Of a DNA stretch of 17,739 bases, positions 1 through 8,091 are shown one piece after another. This DNA is from CAZRIZ01 sp964600285 (GTDB taxonomy: Bacteria > Patescibacteriota > Saccharimonadia > Saccharimonadales > Saccharimonadaceae). A model generated the notes under the pieces. That model was not told the origin of the DNA and did not search any database. It saw nothing but the letters and a program-made list of their open reading frames with translations. Numbering within the stretch: the first letter of the stretch is position 1; each line of letters starts with the position of its first letter. The DNA lies in assembly GCA_964600285.1 (NCBI GenBank), contig CAZRIZ010000019.1:1-17739 (forward strand). The letters are read 5' to 3'. Position numbers and translations under genes: made by a program.

Positions 1-14
1 AGCTGGAGATATTA

Positions 15-521
15 ATGTTTGGTAATAAAATATCTAAAAGACAACTTATCATTTTGCTTGTTGCGACTGTTGGATTGATTTTAATGGTGATATTGGCTTA
101 TTTACAATACACCGGTTATTTCAAGCAAAGAGATCTTCCTCCAAGCGAGACAGTAGCTCGACTTCGTGGAGATGATGTTGAACAAGTTAAAGAGGATATG
201 CAACAGTCTCAATATGACTATGATAATGTTTTCAAATTTTCTAAACTTATAGAAACGGGACTTCCGACAAAACAACTTGAACAGTTAAAATATATTTTGT
301 TAAAACAAGTTTATATAGCCAAACGATTTTATATAGATGGTGAAGTTTCTGTATCAGAAAAAACTGAAGAGGAGACTGGAAAAAAACTATTTGTTCGTGA
401 ATTTACTATTTTGACCGATTATGGGAAAAAATATCAAGTCAATCTTAGTTATTATGACGGCAATGAATTCTTTACAGAGATAAAAAATGGTGACGAAATG
501 ATTTATCCGTTATCATTATAA
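15..521 (+). CDS. Single-span membrane protein of unknown family, upstream of the PrgI/VirB4 genes
   Basis: 168 residues. I do not recognise the family. Residues about 11-34 form one strongly hydrophobic segment preceded by basic residues (Lys/Arg), which predicts an N-terminal membrane anchor with the rest outside. The outer part is mixed alpha/beta and charged, without cysteines or an obvious enzyme motif. The ATG is supported by a Shine-Dalgarno-like GGAGA at positions 5-9, so the gene is probably not the first of its operon and its upstream partners lie outside the window. It ends 25 bases before the PrgI-like gene on the same strand. By position it may be an accessory membrane subunit of the same machine, in the manner of small VirB8- or pilin-like proteins; this is inference from context only, as no similarity could be seen. 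Confidence 0.75.
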   Translation: MFGNKISKRQLIILLVATVGLILMVILAYLQYTGYFKQRDLPPSETVARLRGDDVEQVKEDMQQSQYDYDNVFKFSKLIETGLPTKQLEQLKYILLKQVYIAKRFYIDGEVSVSEKTEEETGKKLFVREFTILTDYGKKYQVNLSYYDGNEFFTEIKNGDEMIYPLSL

Positions 522-539
522 TTATCTTTGTTATATAAT
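510..539 (+). promoter_or_regulatory. Candidate promoter for the PrgI-like gene (leaderless)
   Basis: TATAAT at 534-539 matches the -10 consensus exactly. TTATCA at 510-515 is a 4/6 -35 match with an 18-base spacer. The ATG at 547 follows after 7 bases and no Shine-Dalgarno sequence precedes it, so a transcript from here would begin at or next to the start codon. A second TATAAT at 517-522 overlaps the stop codon of the preceding gene. Confidence 0.6.
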
Positions 540-546
540 AATACTT

Positions 547-1545
547 ATGGCTAGTTATAAAGTTCCTCAAGATGTTGAGGCCGATGATAAACTTATTGGA
601 CCATTTTCTTTTAAGCAATTTATTTATCTGTTAATTGCTGCTGGGGCAACCGCAGCTTCAGTTTTTCTTGCGGGTGTTTTTATACCACTTTTAATAATAA
701 CTGCCCCCGTGGCTCTATTTTTTTTAGTTTTAGCTCTACCTCTTAGAAAAGATCAAACAATGGAAGTTTATTTAACAGCTGTCTTGCAGTTTTACCTCAA
801 ACCGCGCGAGAAAGTCTGGGATAGTGATAACATTGATGATTTAGTAGAGTTTACTAATATAGTCGAGGAGAAGGACAATATTTCACTACGAACCTTATCA
901 GCAGAACAAACTGTTGAAAGATTATCTTTTTTATCTAATGTTATGGATACTGGCGGTTGGTCAATTCGTGGAGTCAGTAACTCATCTCTACAAGATAGCG
1001 TTATTACTGAAGCTGAACAGACCACGGATATTCAAGAAGATAATAATGTTCTAGAAGCTTTTGACCGTATGCTAAGTGACAGTGGAAATCGTCACCGAGA
1101 AGATGTCTTAAACGGTCTAAAATCAGTTCCACGAAATCAACCATACCAAAATTTACAACCTTACGCTTATAGCCAAACAAGAAATCAAGCTACGGTTTAT
1201 AATCCAGGACAAAATCCTCGTCCAGCGCCAGATCAACCTCAAATAGCTCAAATTTTACATGAACAAGTTCGTCAAGCACAACAACCTAGTCAACCTAGCA
1301 ATCCTACTCCTATAACTAGAGAATCACCCCAACTAATAAGACAAAATATAGTACCAGAACTACAGAGACAAGTCCCAATAAATCACAATAATATAAATAG
1401 TGTAAATCCTGATATAATGAATCTAGCAACAAACGAAGATTTGTCGATTGAAGTTATTGCATCAGAAGCTAGGCGAATAGAACAAGAACGGCAAGCTAAA
1501 GATGTTCTTGGTGGGCAAGATCAGTTAGAAATTAGGTTAAGATAA
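547..1545 (+). CDS. PrgI-like membrane protein of a type IV secretion system, with long Gln/Asn/Pro-rich tail
   Basis: 332 residues. The N-terminus (about 1-100) has the PrgI-family layout: a short start ending in a KLIGPFSFKQ-type stretch, two adjacent hydrophobic spans (about 25-45 and 46-66), then a basic segment with LKPREKVW. PrgI proteins are small integral membrane subunits encoded next to VirB4/TraC ATPases in Gram-positive-type conjugation systems and correspond by position to VirB3. Family members are usually near 100-150 residues; here a tail of about 230 residues follows, rich in Gln, Asn, Pro and Ser from about residue 190 on, probably disordered and on the cytoplasmic side. The start has no Shine-Dalgarno but a TATAAT 7 bases upstream. 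The stop overlaps the next start by one base (TAATG), so the following gene is translationally coupled. Confidence 0.8.
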   Translation: MASYKVPQDVEADDKLIGPFSFKQFIYLLIAAGATAASVFLAGVFIPLLIITAPVALFFLVLALPLRKDQTMEVYLTAVLQFYLKPREKVWDSDNIDDLVEFTNIVEEKDNISLRTLSAEQTVERLSFLSNVMDTGGWSIRGVSNSSLQDSVITEAEQTTDIQEDNNVLEAFDRMLSDSGNRHREDVLNGLKSVPRNQPYQNLQPYAYSQTRNQATVYNPGQNPRPAPDQPQIAQILHEQVRQAQQPSQPSNPTPITRESPQLIRQNIVPELQRQVPINHNNINSVNPDIMNLATNEDLSIEVIASEARRIEQERQAKDVLGGQDQLEIRLR

Positions 1546-2438
1546 TGGATAATAATCAAACAGTATTTACAAATCAATCACAAAATACAGTTCAACCAAA
1601 TGTACAACCTGTTGGCGCTCCTCCAGTGCCACAAGTTCAATTTCCACCAGTAGCTTCAGCTCCTAATCAACCAGCTAATAACATTCCTCAAGCACAAAAA
1701 AATAATCCTCCAAATACGACAAATCCAAATTCAACACAAAATTCTCTTCAAATAGCCGAGTTACGCGATAGTGTAGTTATTCTCAAAGATGGCACTTTTC
1801 GCGCTGTTGTTGCTTGCGAATCAATTAACTTTGACCTCATGAGTCCTGGTGAAAAAGAAGGCGTCGAATATAGTTACCAAAATTTTCTAAATTCTCTTTA
1901 TTTTCCAATTCAAATTTTAATTCGTTCACAACGCGTTGATATTGGACCATATTTAGATAAATTATTACATTTGCGTAATTCGCAAGACAATATGTTACTT
2001 AATGTTTTAATGGACGATTATATTAATTATATGAATTTGTTAGCTCAAGAAGCTAATATTATGGATAAAAATTTCTTCGTGGTCGTGCCATATTTACCAG
2101 CTGGAGACATTGTATCAGCCACAAATCAAGTTAAAGGTATATTTTCAAAAGTTAATAATACACCGGTAGTTAATATAAAAATAAACGATCAAGTTTATAT
2201 TAAAGCGAAAGAAGAAATTCAAAACCGAGTTAATTTAGTTATAAATGGTCTGGGCCAAGTCGGTATTAGGTCAGAACGACTAGACACTCAGAAATTAAGT
2301 CAACTTTATTATAATTTTTATAATCCAGATACAGCTTTGCAACAACCATTAATTAGCTTTGATAAAATTACTAATTTATATTCTAGAAAGGGTAGTGGTT
2401 TTGCACCAAAACCTAATTTAGAAGAAGGAAGTATGTAA
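1545..2438 (+). CDS. TraC/VirB4 N-terminal-domain-like protein without ATPase domain
   Basis: 297 residues. Residues 1-65 are low complexity (Asn, Gln, Pro). From about residue 66 there is a folded region that reads like the N-terminal domain of TraC/VirB4 proteins: an IAELRDSVVILKDGTF beginning, a block about serial use or attachment (SPGEKEGVEYSYQNFLNSL), and a VVPYLP strand followed by a long helix-turn region. No Walker A or B motif is present, so it cannot hydrolyse ATP alone. It lies between the PrgI-like gene (one-base overlap, TAATG) and the VirB4 ATPase (stop directly followed by the ATG). It probably serves as a cytoplasmic or membrane-associated partner of the ATPase. The domain name rests on pattern memory and would need a profile search; the context supports it well. 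Confidence 0.65.
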   Translation: MDNNQTVFTNQSQNTVQPNVQPVGAPPVPQVQFPPVASAPNQPANNIPQAQKNNPPNTTNPNSTQNSLQIAELRDSVVILKDGTFRAVVACESINFDLMSPGEKEGVEYSYQNFLNSLYFPIQILIRSQRVDIGPYLDKLLHLRNSQDNMLLNVLMDDYINYMNLLAQEANIMDKNFFVVVPYLPAGDIVSATNQVKGIFSKVNNTPVVNIKINDQVYIKAKEEIQNRVNLVINGLGQVGIRSERLDTQKLSQLYYNFYNPDTALQQPLISFDKITNLYSRKGSGFAPKPNLEEGSM

Positions 2439-4247
2439 ATGGCTCGCCGTCAAAAAAATGTTCCAAATGCTAACAATATTATTGCTGAACAACAAGCTCG
2501 TGAAAAAGAAGAAGTTCAGAAAGCTTATTTATCTGGTGTTACAACCCTTAGAGATTTAATAGCACCTAGTAGTTTAGAAATTAAATCAGACTATTTTAGA
2601 TTAGGCACAAAATATGGTCGTACTTTATATGTTTATGGCTACCCAAGAGAAGTCTATACTGGTTGGTTAAGTTCAATTATAAATATCGATGAAGTTCTTG
2701 ATGTTAGTATGTTTATCTACCCAGTTGATACTCAAACAATTCTGAAAAATTTAACTCGTAAAGTAACTCAGCTTCAGGCCACTATGAATATTAATAATGA
2801 ACACGGTAAAACGCGCGATCCATCATTAGAGGCTGCTATTATTGACGCTGAACAACTACGAGATGAACTACAAATTGGAGCTGAAAAATTTTTCCGCTTT
2901 GGGCTTTATATCACGGTTTATGCCGACAGTTTAGATGAGTTGCGTTATGTTCAAAATAAGATTGAAACTATCTTTGGTCAACAACTAGTTTTTTCTAAAG
3001 TTGCCTCAGTTCAACAAGAGCAAGGATTGAAAGCAACATCACCACAATTCGTTGATGATTTACAAATTCGCCATAATATGAATACAGGTGCTATTTCAAC
3101 CACTTTTCCTTTCACTAGTGCTGATTTATCTCAAGATGTTGGTGTACTTTACGGTATAAACATGCATAATAATGGCCTAGTTATTTTCGACAGATTCTCA
3201 CTTGAGAATGCTAATATGACAGTTTTTGCTAAATCTGGTGCTGGTAAATCATTCTTTGTTAAACTCGAAGCCTTACGTTCAATGATGATTGGTACAGAAA
3301 TACTAATTATTGATCCAGAAAATGAATATCAGAAACTGTGTGATGCAGTAGGTGGAAGTTATATTCGACTAAGCCTAAGCTCATCAACTCGTATTAATCC
3401 ATTTGATCTACCGCGTGTTATTGACAGTGAAGACGCTAATAATGCCCTGAGAGGCAATCTAATCACTCTACAAGGCTTATTAAGGCTTATGTTAGCTGGT
3501 GGAACTACTACAGCTGATGGAACACCAATGTATGGATTAAGTCCAGAAGAAGAATCAGACTTAGATCAAGCCTTAATTGATACTTATGCCCGTGCCGGTA
3601 TTACTAGCGACCCATTAACTCATGGGTCACAACCACCAACTATTATTGATTTATATGATACTCTTCTTCATATGGGTGGATCAGGACCTCAGTTATCACA
3701 GCGATTACGTAAATATACCAGTGGAACTTTTGCTGGCATATTCTCACAACAAAGTAATGTTGAGATTAATAACACGATGGTAGTATTTAATATTCGTGAT
3801 CTTGAAGATGAATTACGTCCAGTTGCTATGTATATAATTTTGTCTCACATTTGGAATGTAACTCGCGCAGAGCAGAAAAAACGTATGTTAATCGTTGATG
3901 AGGCTTGGCAGTTAATGAAATATCCTGATTCAGCTAATTTTATGTTCAGTTTAGCTAAACGAGCTCGTAAGTATAAACTTGGTTTAACAACCATTACTCA
4001 AGATGTTGGTGACTTTATGGGTAGTAAAATGGGTCGAGCAATTGTTGCTAACTCATCAATGCAATTATTACTCAAACAATCGCCGTCAGCCGTTGATGTT
4101 ATCGCTGAAACTTTCAAGCTGACTGAAGAAGAAAAAAAGCGCTTAACTAACTTTCCAATTGGTCAAGGATTATTCTTTGCTGGTCAAAACCACGTTCATA
4201 TTCAAATTCATGCTAGTCCAACTGAAGAATCATTGATTGTGACTTAA
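2439..4247 (+). CDS. virB4: VirB4-family type IV secretion ATPase
   Basis: 602 residues. Family knowledge: VirB4 ATPases energise assembly and transport in type IV secretion and conjugation machines at the inner face of the membrane. The N-terminal half (about 30-230) is the VirB4/TraC N-terminal domain. The C-terminal half is a RecA-like ATPase with Walker A at residues 264-271 (GAGKS core), the IDPENEY motif near 290, Walker B at about 482-489 (LIVDEAW, Asp487-Glu488), and a TTITQDV motif after it. The length is short for VirB4 (often near 800), which fits the neighbour carrying an extra N-terminal-like domain. AAGGAAG at 2425-2431 is a Shine-Dalgarno sequence 7 bases before the ATG. It is the last gene of this operon and its stop overlaps the convergent recF stop. 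Confidence 0.9.
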   Translation: MARRQKNVPNANNIIAEQQAREKEEVQKAYLSGVTTLRDLIAPSSLEIKSDYFRLGTKYGRTLYVYGYPREVYTGWLSSIINIDEVLDVSMFIYPVDTQTILKNLTRKVTQLQATMNINNEHGKTRDPSLEAAIIDAEQLRDELQIGAEKFFRFGLYITVYADSLDELRYVQNKIETIFGQQLVFSKVASVQQEQGLKATSPQFVDDLQIRHNMNTGAISTTFPFTSADLSQDVGVLYGINMHNNGLVIFDRFSLENANMTVFAKSGAGKSFFVKLEALRSMMIGTEILIIDPENEYQKLCDAVGGSYIRLSLSSSTRINPFDLPRVIDSEDANNALRGNLITLQGLLRLMLAGGTTTADGTPMYGLSPEEESDLDQALIDTYARAGITSDPLTHGSQPPTIIDLYDTLLHMGGSGPQLSQRLRKYTSGTFAGIFSQQSNVEINNTMVVFNIRDLEDELRPVAMYIILSHIWNVTRAEQKKRMLIVDEAWQLMKYPDSANFMFSLAKRARKYKLGLTTITQDVGDFMGSKMGRAIVANSSMQLLLKQSPSAVDVIAETFKLTEEEKKRLTNFPIGQGLFFAGQNHVHIQIHASPTEESLIVT

Positions 4248-5287
4248 ATTTTAATTATTTTAATTGGCGCTACACTAAGTTTTTCTGTGCTCGTCATTAT
4301 AATTTGATTTTGATTTATGTGAGACATTAAAAATTTTCGTCTAGTTTCATCTAATTCGCTTAAAACATCATCTAATAAAATAATTGGTCTATCATTGTAT
4401 AATTTATAAATTAACTCTGCTTCTATTAATTTTAAACTTAAAACAATACTACGATTTTCACCGCGTGAAGTATGCTGATTTGCTAATAATCCATTAAATT
4501 TTATAACGAAATCTTCTCTGTGTGGACCAACACTAGTTAAAGAATTATTATTTAATTGGCGATTTAATTTTTGAAAGATATTTGCCTGAATTTTATCTAT
4601 ATGTTTATATTCTTCTGAATATTCTAATAATATTTCATCATTAGAATTAGTAATATCTTGATAAACTTGATTAATATTTTCTTGAATTAATTTAATTAAT
4701 TCTAAACGGTTTTTAATTATTTTAGACCCATAATTACTTAAAATAATATCCCAAGAAAATAAATCATCTGATGAAATATTTAAATTATTTTTAATTAAAT
4801 TATTTCTTTGACGTAAAGATTTTTCATAACGTGATAAATAGCTACTGTGTTCTGGTTTTAATTGAGTTATAATCTCATCAAAAAAATGACGCCTTCTAGA
4901 AGTAGATCCATTAATTAAATTAAGATCATCTGGTTGAAATAAAACTACTGGAATTTTTTTTTGATTAGGCAGGCGATAGTGTTTTTTTTCATTAATTTTA
5001 AATTGTTTTGATTTAGTTTGTTGATTTATAAAACGAACCTCACGATTTTCTTTTGTTAGTTCAGTTTTGAATTGTGCAATTGCTTTATACCAATCACAAT
5101 TAGACTTAATTATATCTAAATCATATCCACGAAAAGATTTACCACGAAGTAAAATGTAAATTGCTTCAATTATACTAGTTTTACCAGATCCATTTAGACC
5201 ATAAATTAAAGTCTTTTTATCAGAAAAATTAATTTTTATATTTTTATGACAGCGAAAATTAGAAACCTCAATTTCATTAATAAGCAT
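4244..5287 (-). CDS. recF: DNA replication and repair protein RecF
   Basis: 347 residues, a normal length for RecF, an SMC/ABC-type ATPase that helps load RecA on gapped DNA at stalled forks. The motifs are intact: Walker A at residues 30-37 (GLNGSGKT), the family block SVGPHRED at 252-259, an ABC signature-like SRGENR at 274-279, and Walker B with D-loop at 303-313 (ILLDDVLSELD). It starts 5 bases after the dnaN stop, with no clear Shine-Dalgarno sequence, so translation is probably coupled to dnaN. It completes the classical dnaA-dnaN-recF order. Its stop codon shares bases 4245-4246 with the stop of the converging virB4 gene and no terminator lies between the two. Confidence 0.96.
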   Translation of the reverse strand: MLINEIEVSNFRCHKNIKINFSDKKTLIYGLNGSGKTSIIEAIYILLRGKSFRGYDLDIIKSNCDWYKAIAQFKTELTKENREVRFINQQTKSKQFKINEKKHYRLPNQKKIPVVLFQPDDLNLINGSTSRRRHFFDEIITQLKPEHSSYLSRYEKSLRQRNNLIKNNLNISSDDLFSWDIILSNYGSKIIKNRLELIKLIQENINQVYQDITNSNDEILLEYSEEYKHIDKIQANIFQKLNRQLNNNSLTSVGPHREDFVIKFNGLLANQHTSRGENRSIVLSLKLIEAELIYKLYNDRPIILLDDVLSELDETRRKFLMSHINQNQIIMTSTEKLSVAPIKIIKI

Positions 5288-5292
5288 TTTAT

Positions 5293-6393
5293 TTAATTTT
5301 TAAGTGGCATTATTATATGAATATAATCATTATCTTTTTTGCTGTTTTTTATTAAACAAGGAGCTAATTTACTCTTAAATTCAAATATAATTTCTTCTCC
5401 AGAAGTAACATTTAAAGCATCAATTAAATATTTTGAATTAAGGGTAATTTTACCAGTTCCTTTAACGTCAGCTTTAGCTTCCGAAATATTTTCACCAATT
5501 TCTGATGCAATTGATTTTAAAGTAAATTCATTAGATTTTTCATCAACCGATATTGTTACACCACTTGATGAATGAATTGCAAATAAACTAGAAATTTTAG
5601 CTATTTGAATAAAATTAGCCCGATCAATTTTAACAATTATATCGTCATCTTTTGGAATTAATTGTTTATAATCAGGGAAATTACCTTCTATTAATTGACT
5701 AATAATTTCAGTTTCACCTACGCGGAAACGAACTTGAGTAGAACTAAATAAAACTTCAATTTCTTCATCAGATTCAGAAATAGCTCTTATAACTTCCTGC
5801 ATCGTTAATGCTGGCACAATTGTAGATATTTCACTCTCTGTTTTCATTAATTTCTTTTCACTCAAACGATAACCATCAGTTGAAACTAAACTCAAAATTC
5901 CATCATTTGATTGCCATAATACTCCAGTTAACGTTGGTCGAGAATTATCAACACTTACTGAAATAATTACTTGATTAACTGCATGCTTAAAATCATCAGT
6001 TGAAATAATATATTTAATAGCTGTTGATTCATTAATAGTAGGTAACTCTGGAAATTCATCAGCCGCTATACCATTTATAGTTGAATTATAATTTTCTGAT
6101 TTTATAATTAGATGATTATTTTCAACTTTAAGACTAATTACACCGTCCGGTAAATTATTTATAAAATCGGTAACTATTTTAGTTGGAATAGTAATATCAC
6201 CTGGTTTAATAATCTTAGCACCAATTCTTTCAGTTGTAGCTATTTCTAAGTTTGTGCTAGCAACTAATAATCGATTTCCTTCAGTTCTAAGTAGAATATT
6301 ATCTAAAATAGTCATTTGAGTCTTTATATTAGCTACTCTAGATACTATATTAAGAGCTTTAGATAGATTTTGTTGTGTGACAGTTAGTTCCAT
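5293..6393 (-). CDS. dnaN: DNA polymerase III sliding clamp (beta subunit)
   Basis: 366 residues, the standard length for the beta clamp, which forms a ring dimer around DNA and tethers the polymerase. The three-domain clamp pattern can be followed: an N-terminal LxxALxIVSR-like helix followed by the ILLRTEGNRLLVASTNLEI strand pair, the middle domain beginning near residue 128 with the VSVDNSRPTLTGV stretch, and the C-terminal domain ending in an HIIMPLKN tail, close to the usual MPxRL-type end that contacts partners. The ATG is preceded by a GAGGT Shine-Dalgarno sequence. The gene follows dnaA after 259 bases that contain origin elements, and recF starts 5 bases downstream. Confidence 0.97.
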   Translation of the reverse strand: MELTVTQQNLSKALNIVSRVANIKTQMTILDNILLRTEGNRLLVASTNLEIATTERIGAKIIKPGDITIPTKIVTDFINNLPDGVISLKVENNHLIIKSENYNSTINGIAADEFPELPTINESTAIKYIISTDDFKHAVNQVIISVSVDNSRPTLTGVLWQSNDGILSLVSTDGYRLSEKKLMKTESEISTIVPALTMQEVIRAISESDEEIEVLFSSTQVRFRVGETEIISQLIEGNFPDYKQLIPKDDDIIVKIDRANFIQIAKISSLFAIHSSSGVTISVDEKSNEFTLKSIASEIGENISEAKADVKGTGKITLNSKYLIDALNVTSGEEIIFEFKSKLAPCLIKNSKKDNDYIHIIMPLKN

Positions 6394-6418
6394 ATTACCT
6401 CGCTTGCTTATTATTATA
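6394..6418 (-). promoter_or_regulatory. Candidate dnaN promoter -10 and Shine-Dalgarno
   Basis: On the minus strand TATAAT occupies 6418-6413, 19 bases before the ATG, and GAGGT lies just upstream of the ATG. No good -35 is visible; the expected place is filled by the TAG triplets of the suspected unwinding element. Unlike several other leading genes here, dnaN would have a short leader with a ribosome-binding site. Confidence 0.45.
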
Positions 6419-6433
6419 TCTTTATTATTAAAA

Positions 6434-6461
6434 TAGTAGTAGTCATAGTCTATGTGGAAAC
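6434..6461 (-). promoter_or_regulatory. Possible DnaA-trio / basal unwinding element
   Basis: Read on the minus strand, a DnaA box (GTTTCCACA, 6461-6453) is followed after a few bases by CTA TGA CTA CTA CTA and then AT-only DNA toward dnaN. The opposite strand therefore shows 3'-GAT-ACT-GAT-GAT-GAT-5'. In Bacillus subtilis the basal unwinding system has DnaA boxes, then 3'-GAT-5' triplets that guide DnaA onto single-stranded DNA, then AT-rich DNA. Order and polarity match as I recall them; the short GC-rich spacer of B. subtilis is not evident. Confidence 0.5.
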
Positions 6462-6652
6462 TGGGTAAAAAAGTTATTCAACAGATGTAATTTACTAGAA
6501 AAGTAGTGGAAAACCCGGTTGATAAAATTGGTATAACAATCAACATTTTCCACTTTTTGTTTTTGGTAAAAAGTTTTCAACAGATTTTGGTTTTTATATA
6601 AACAACTTTTGAACATATAATTTAATAATTTTACACAAGTTTTACACAGCAT

Positions 6653-8035
6653 TTATTGATAAAGACTTTCTTTAATAGAGTTAATATGTTCTCTAGTAGA
6701 GGCATTTAATTTATATTCTTTTTCGATTTTTTCAATTCCATAAATAGCTGTAGTGTGATCTTTTCTACCTAATTCCATCGCAATTTTAGGAAAACTTAAA
6801 TGAAGTTCACTCCTAAGTAAATACATTGCAATTTGTCTAGGTCCAGCTACTTCACGAGTTCGAGAGGGGCTTTTAATTAATTCTGATGATATTTGAAAAT
6901 AATTAGATGTTTTAGTAATAATTTGATTAGCAGTTAAATGTTTTGGTCGACTAGCTCTTGAACCATCAATTAATCCGGTAGCGGTTTCTAGACTTGGCTC
7001 AATACCACGCATTTCTGAAAAAGCTAAAAGTTGATTCAGAGCACCCTCAAGTTCACGAATATTAGTTCTAAAATTATTAGCCAGATATTCTACTGTGACT
7101 TTATCTAAATCAGCACCCACCTGAGACGCTTTAGCTTGTAAAATAGCACAGCGTGTCTCAAAGTCGGGCATTTGAATATCAATATTCATTCCCCATTCAA
7201 AACGGCTACGTAATCTCTCGGTTAAAGTTGGTATTTCACGCGGTGGTCGATCACTTGTAATAATAATTTGTTTATTAGATTGGTGTAATGTATTAAATGT
7301 ATGAAAAAATTCTTCCTGAATTTTTTCCTTATTAGCAATAAATTGCATATCATCGACAATTAAAACATCAACATTACGATATTTTTTAGAAAAATCTCTA
7401 TCCTTGAAGCGAATATAACGTACGAATTCATTAGTAAAATTTTCGATTGTAGTATATAAAATACTAGATTTTGGATTATTTTTTAAAATAAAATTACCAA
7501 TTGCCTGAACTAAATGGGTTTTACCTAAACCAACTCCAGAATATAGGAATAGGGGATTATATTTTGTACCAGGATTATCTGCAACTGCTTGACAAGCTGA
7601 ATAAGCAAAATCATTACTTGATCCGACTATAAAATTTTCAAAACTATATCTTGGATTTAATCCGGTCTTTTGTTGAAGTCCTTTTCGCTCGATTTCTTGA
7701 GCAATCGTTTTTATATTTCCGGTTACAACTGAAGAATTAGATGGAGACATTTCCACTACTTCACGACTAACAGGTTTAACCTTAGATTGAAAATTAACTT
7801 CAAATATTAAATTAGGTTTTTTAATATTATTTTTTATAAATATGTCAGATAACATACTTTTATAGCGTTTTTCTAAGGTAGATTGAACAAAAACGTTGGG
7901 AACACTAATTTTAATATTAGAACCATTAATTGATATTAAGTCAACTTTTTTAAACCAGCCTTCAAAGGACGACTTTGGAATTGTCAATTCAACTTCACCA
8001 AGAACACTCTGCCATAAACTGCGCTGGTCTAGCAT
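6653..8035 (-). CDS. dnaA: Chromosomal replication initiator protein DnaA
   Basis: 460 residues from the preferred ATG at 8035. Domain I covers about 1-80 and a short linker follows. The AAA+ domain has Walker A at 167-173 (GVGLGKT), Walker B at 224-229 (LIVDD), and a sensor/arginine-finger stretch ERLRSRF ending near 279. Domain IV carries the DNA-binding signature as KDHTTAIYG at 425-433. The open frame extends 18 codons further upstream, but the ATG at 8035 is preferred: AGGGAGA stands 6 bases before it, the protein then begins like other DnaA proteins (LWQSVL), and the extension would run over the promoter and a DnaA box. DnaA binds the boxes on both sides of this gene and one box overlaps its own candidate -35, which suggests self-repression. 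Confidence 0.97.
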   Translation of the reverse strand: MLDQRSLWQSVLGEVELTIPKSSFEGWFKKVDLISINGSNIKISVPNVFVQSTLEKRYKSMLSDIFIKNNIKKPNLIFEVNFQSKVKPVSREVVEMSPSNSSVVTGNIKTIAQEIERKGLQQKTGLNPRYSFENFIVGSSNDFAYSACQAVADNPGTKYNPLFLYSGVGLGKTHLVQAIGNFILKNNPKSSILYTTIENFTNEFVRYIRFKDRDFSKKYRNVDVLIVDDMQFIANKEKIQEEFFHTFNTLHQSNKQIIITSDRPPREIPTLTERLRSRFEWGMNIDIQMPDFETRCAILQAKASQVGADLDKVTVEYLANNFRTNIRELEGALNQLLAFSEMRGIEPSLETATGLIDGSRASRPKHLTANQIITKTSNYFQISSELIKSPSRTREVAGPRQIAMYLLRSELHLSFPKIAMELGRKDHTTAIYGIEKIEKEYKLNASTREHINSIKESLYQ

Positions 8036-8062
8036 TATTTGTCTCCCTAAATCTTTATATAT

Positions 8063-8091
8063 AGTATAGACAATAAAAAAGTTTTCCACAA
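8063..8091 (-). promoter_or_regulatory. Candidate dnaA promoter overlapped by a DnaA box
   Basis: On the minus strand TATACT (8068-8063) is a 5/6 -10 and TTGTGG (8091-8086) a weak -35, with a 17-base spacer. The DnaA box TTTTCCACA at 8082-8090 covers the -35, so bound DnaA would block RNA polymerase. The leader is about 20-30 bases and carries the AGGGAGA ribosome-binding site. Confidence 0.5.

Larger units (their letters stand above)
6394..6652. other. oriC: Origin of replication candidate, dnaA-dnaN side (DnaA-box cluster)
   Basis: This 259-base gap holds no convincing gene. Compared with the DnaA box TTWTNCACA, there are two exact matches at 6629-6637 and 6640-6648 (both TTTTACACA, plus strand, 11 bases apart, thus on one face of the helix). 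One-mismatch boxes lie at 6574-6582 (TTTTCAACA), 6546-6554 (TTTTCCACT), 6505-6513 (minus strand) and 6453-6461 (minus strand, GTTTCCACA). The stretch next to dnaN is AT-only for many bases. The dnaA-dnaN gap is the usual place of oriC in many bacteria. GC-skew switch and marker-frequency data would settle it. Confidence 0.75.

Noticed and set aside
792..1025. 77-codon minus-strand frame inside the PrgI-like gene
   Set aside because: Shadow of a real coding frame; no ribosome-binding site or family pattern. The same holds for frames at 5339-5575 (+), 9889-10143 (-), 11627-11845 (+), 12954-13214 (+) and 14619-14819 (-).
6443..6652. 69-codon open frame on the minus strand in the dnaA-dnaN gap
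   Set aside because: It runs straight through the DnaA boxes, has no ribosome-binding site, and its composition (Asn, Phe, Leu, Lys from AT-rich DNA) is what non-coding DNA gives.
8036..8089. Longer dnaA start, 18 codons upstream
   Set aside because: The added residues do not look like DnaA, cover the promoter and a DnaA box, and lack a Shine-Dalgarno sequence, while the ATG at 8035 has AGGGAGA at good spacing.
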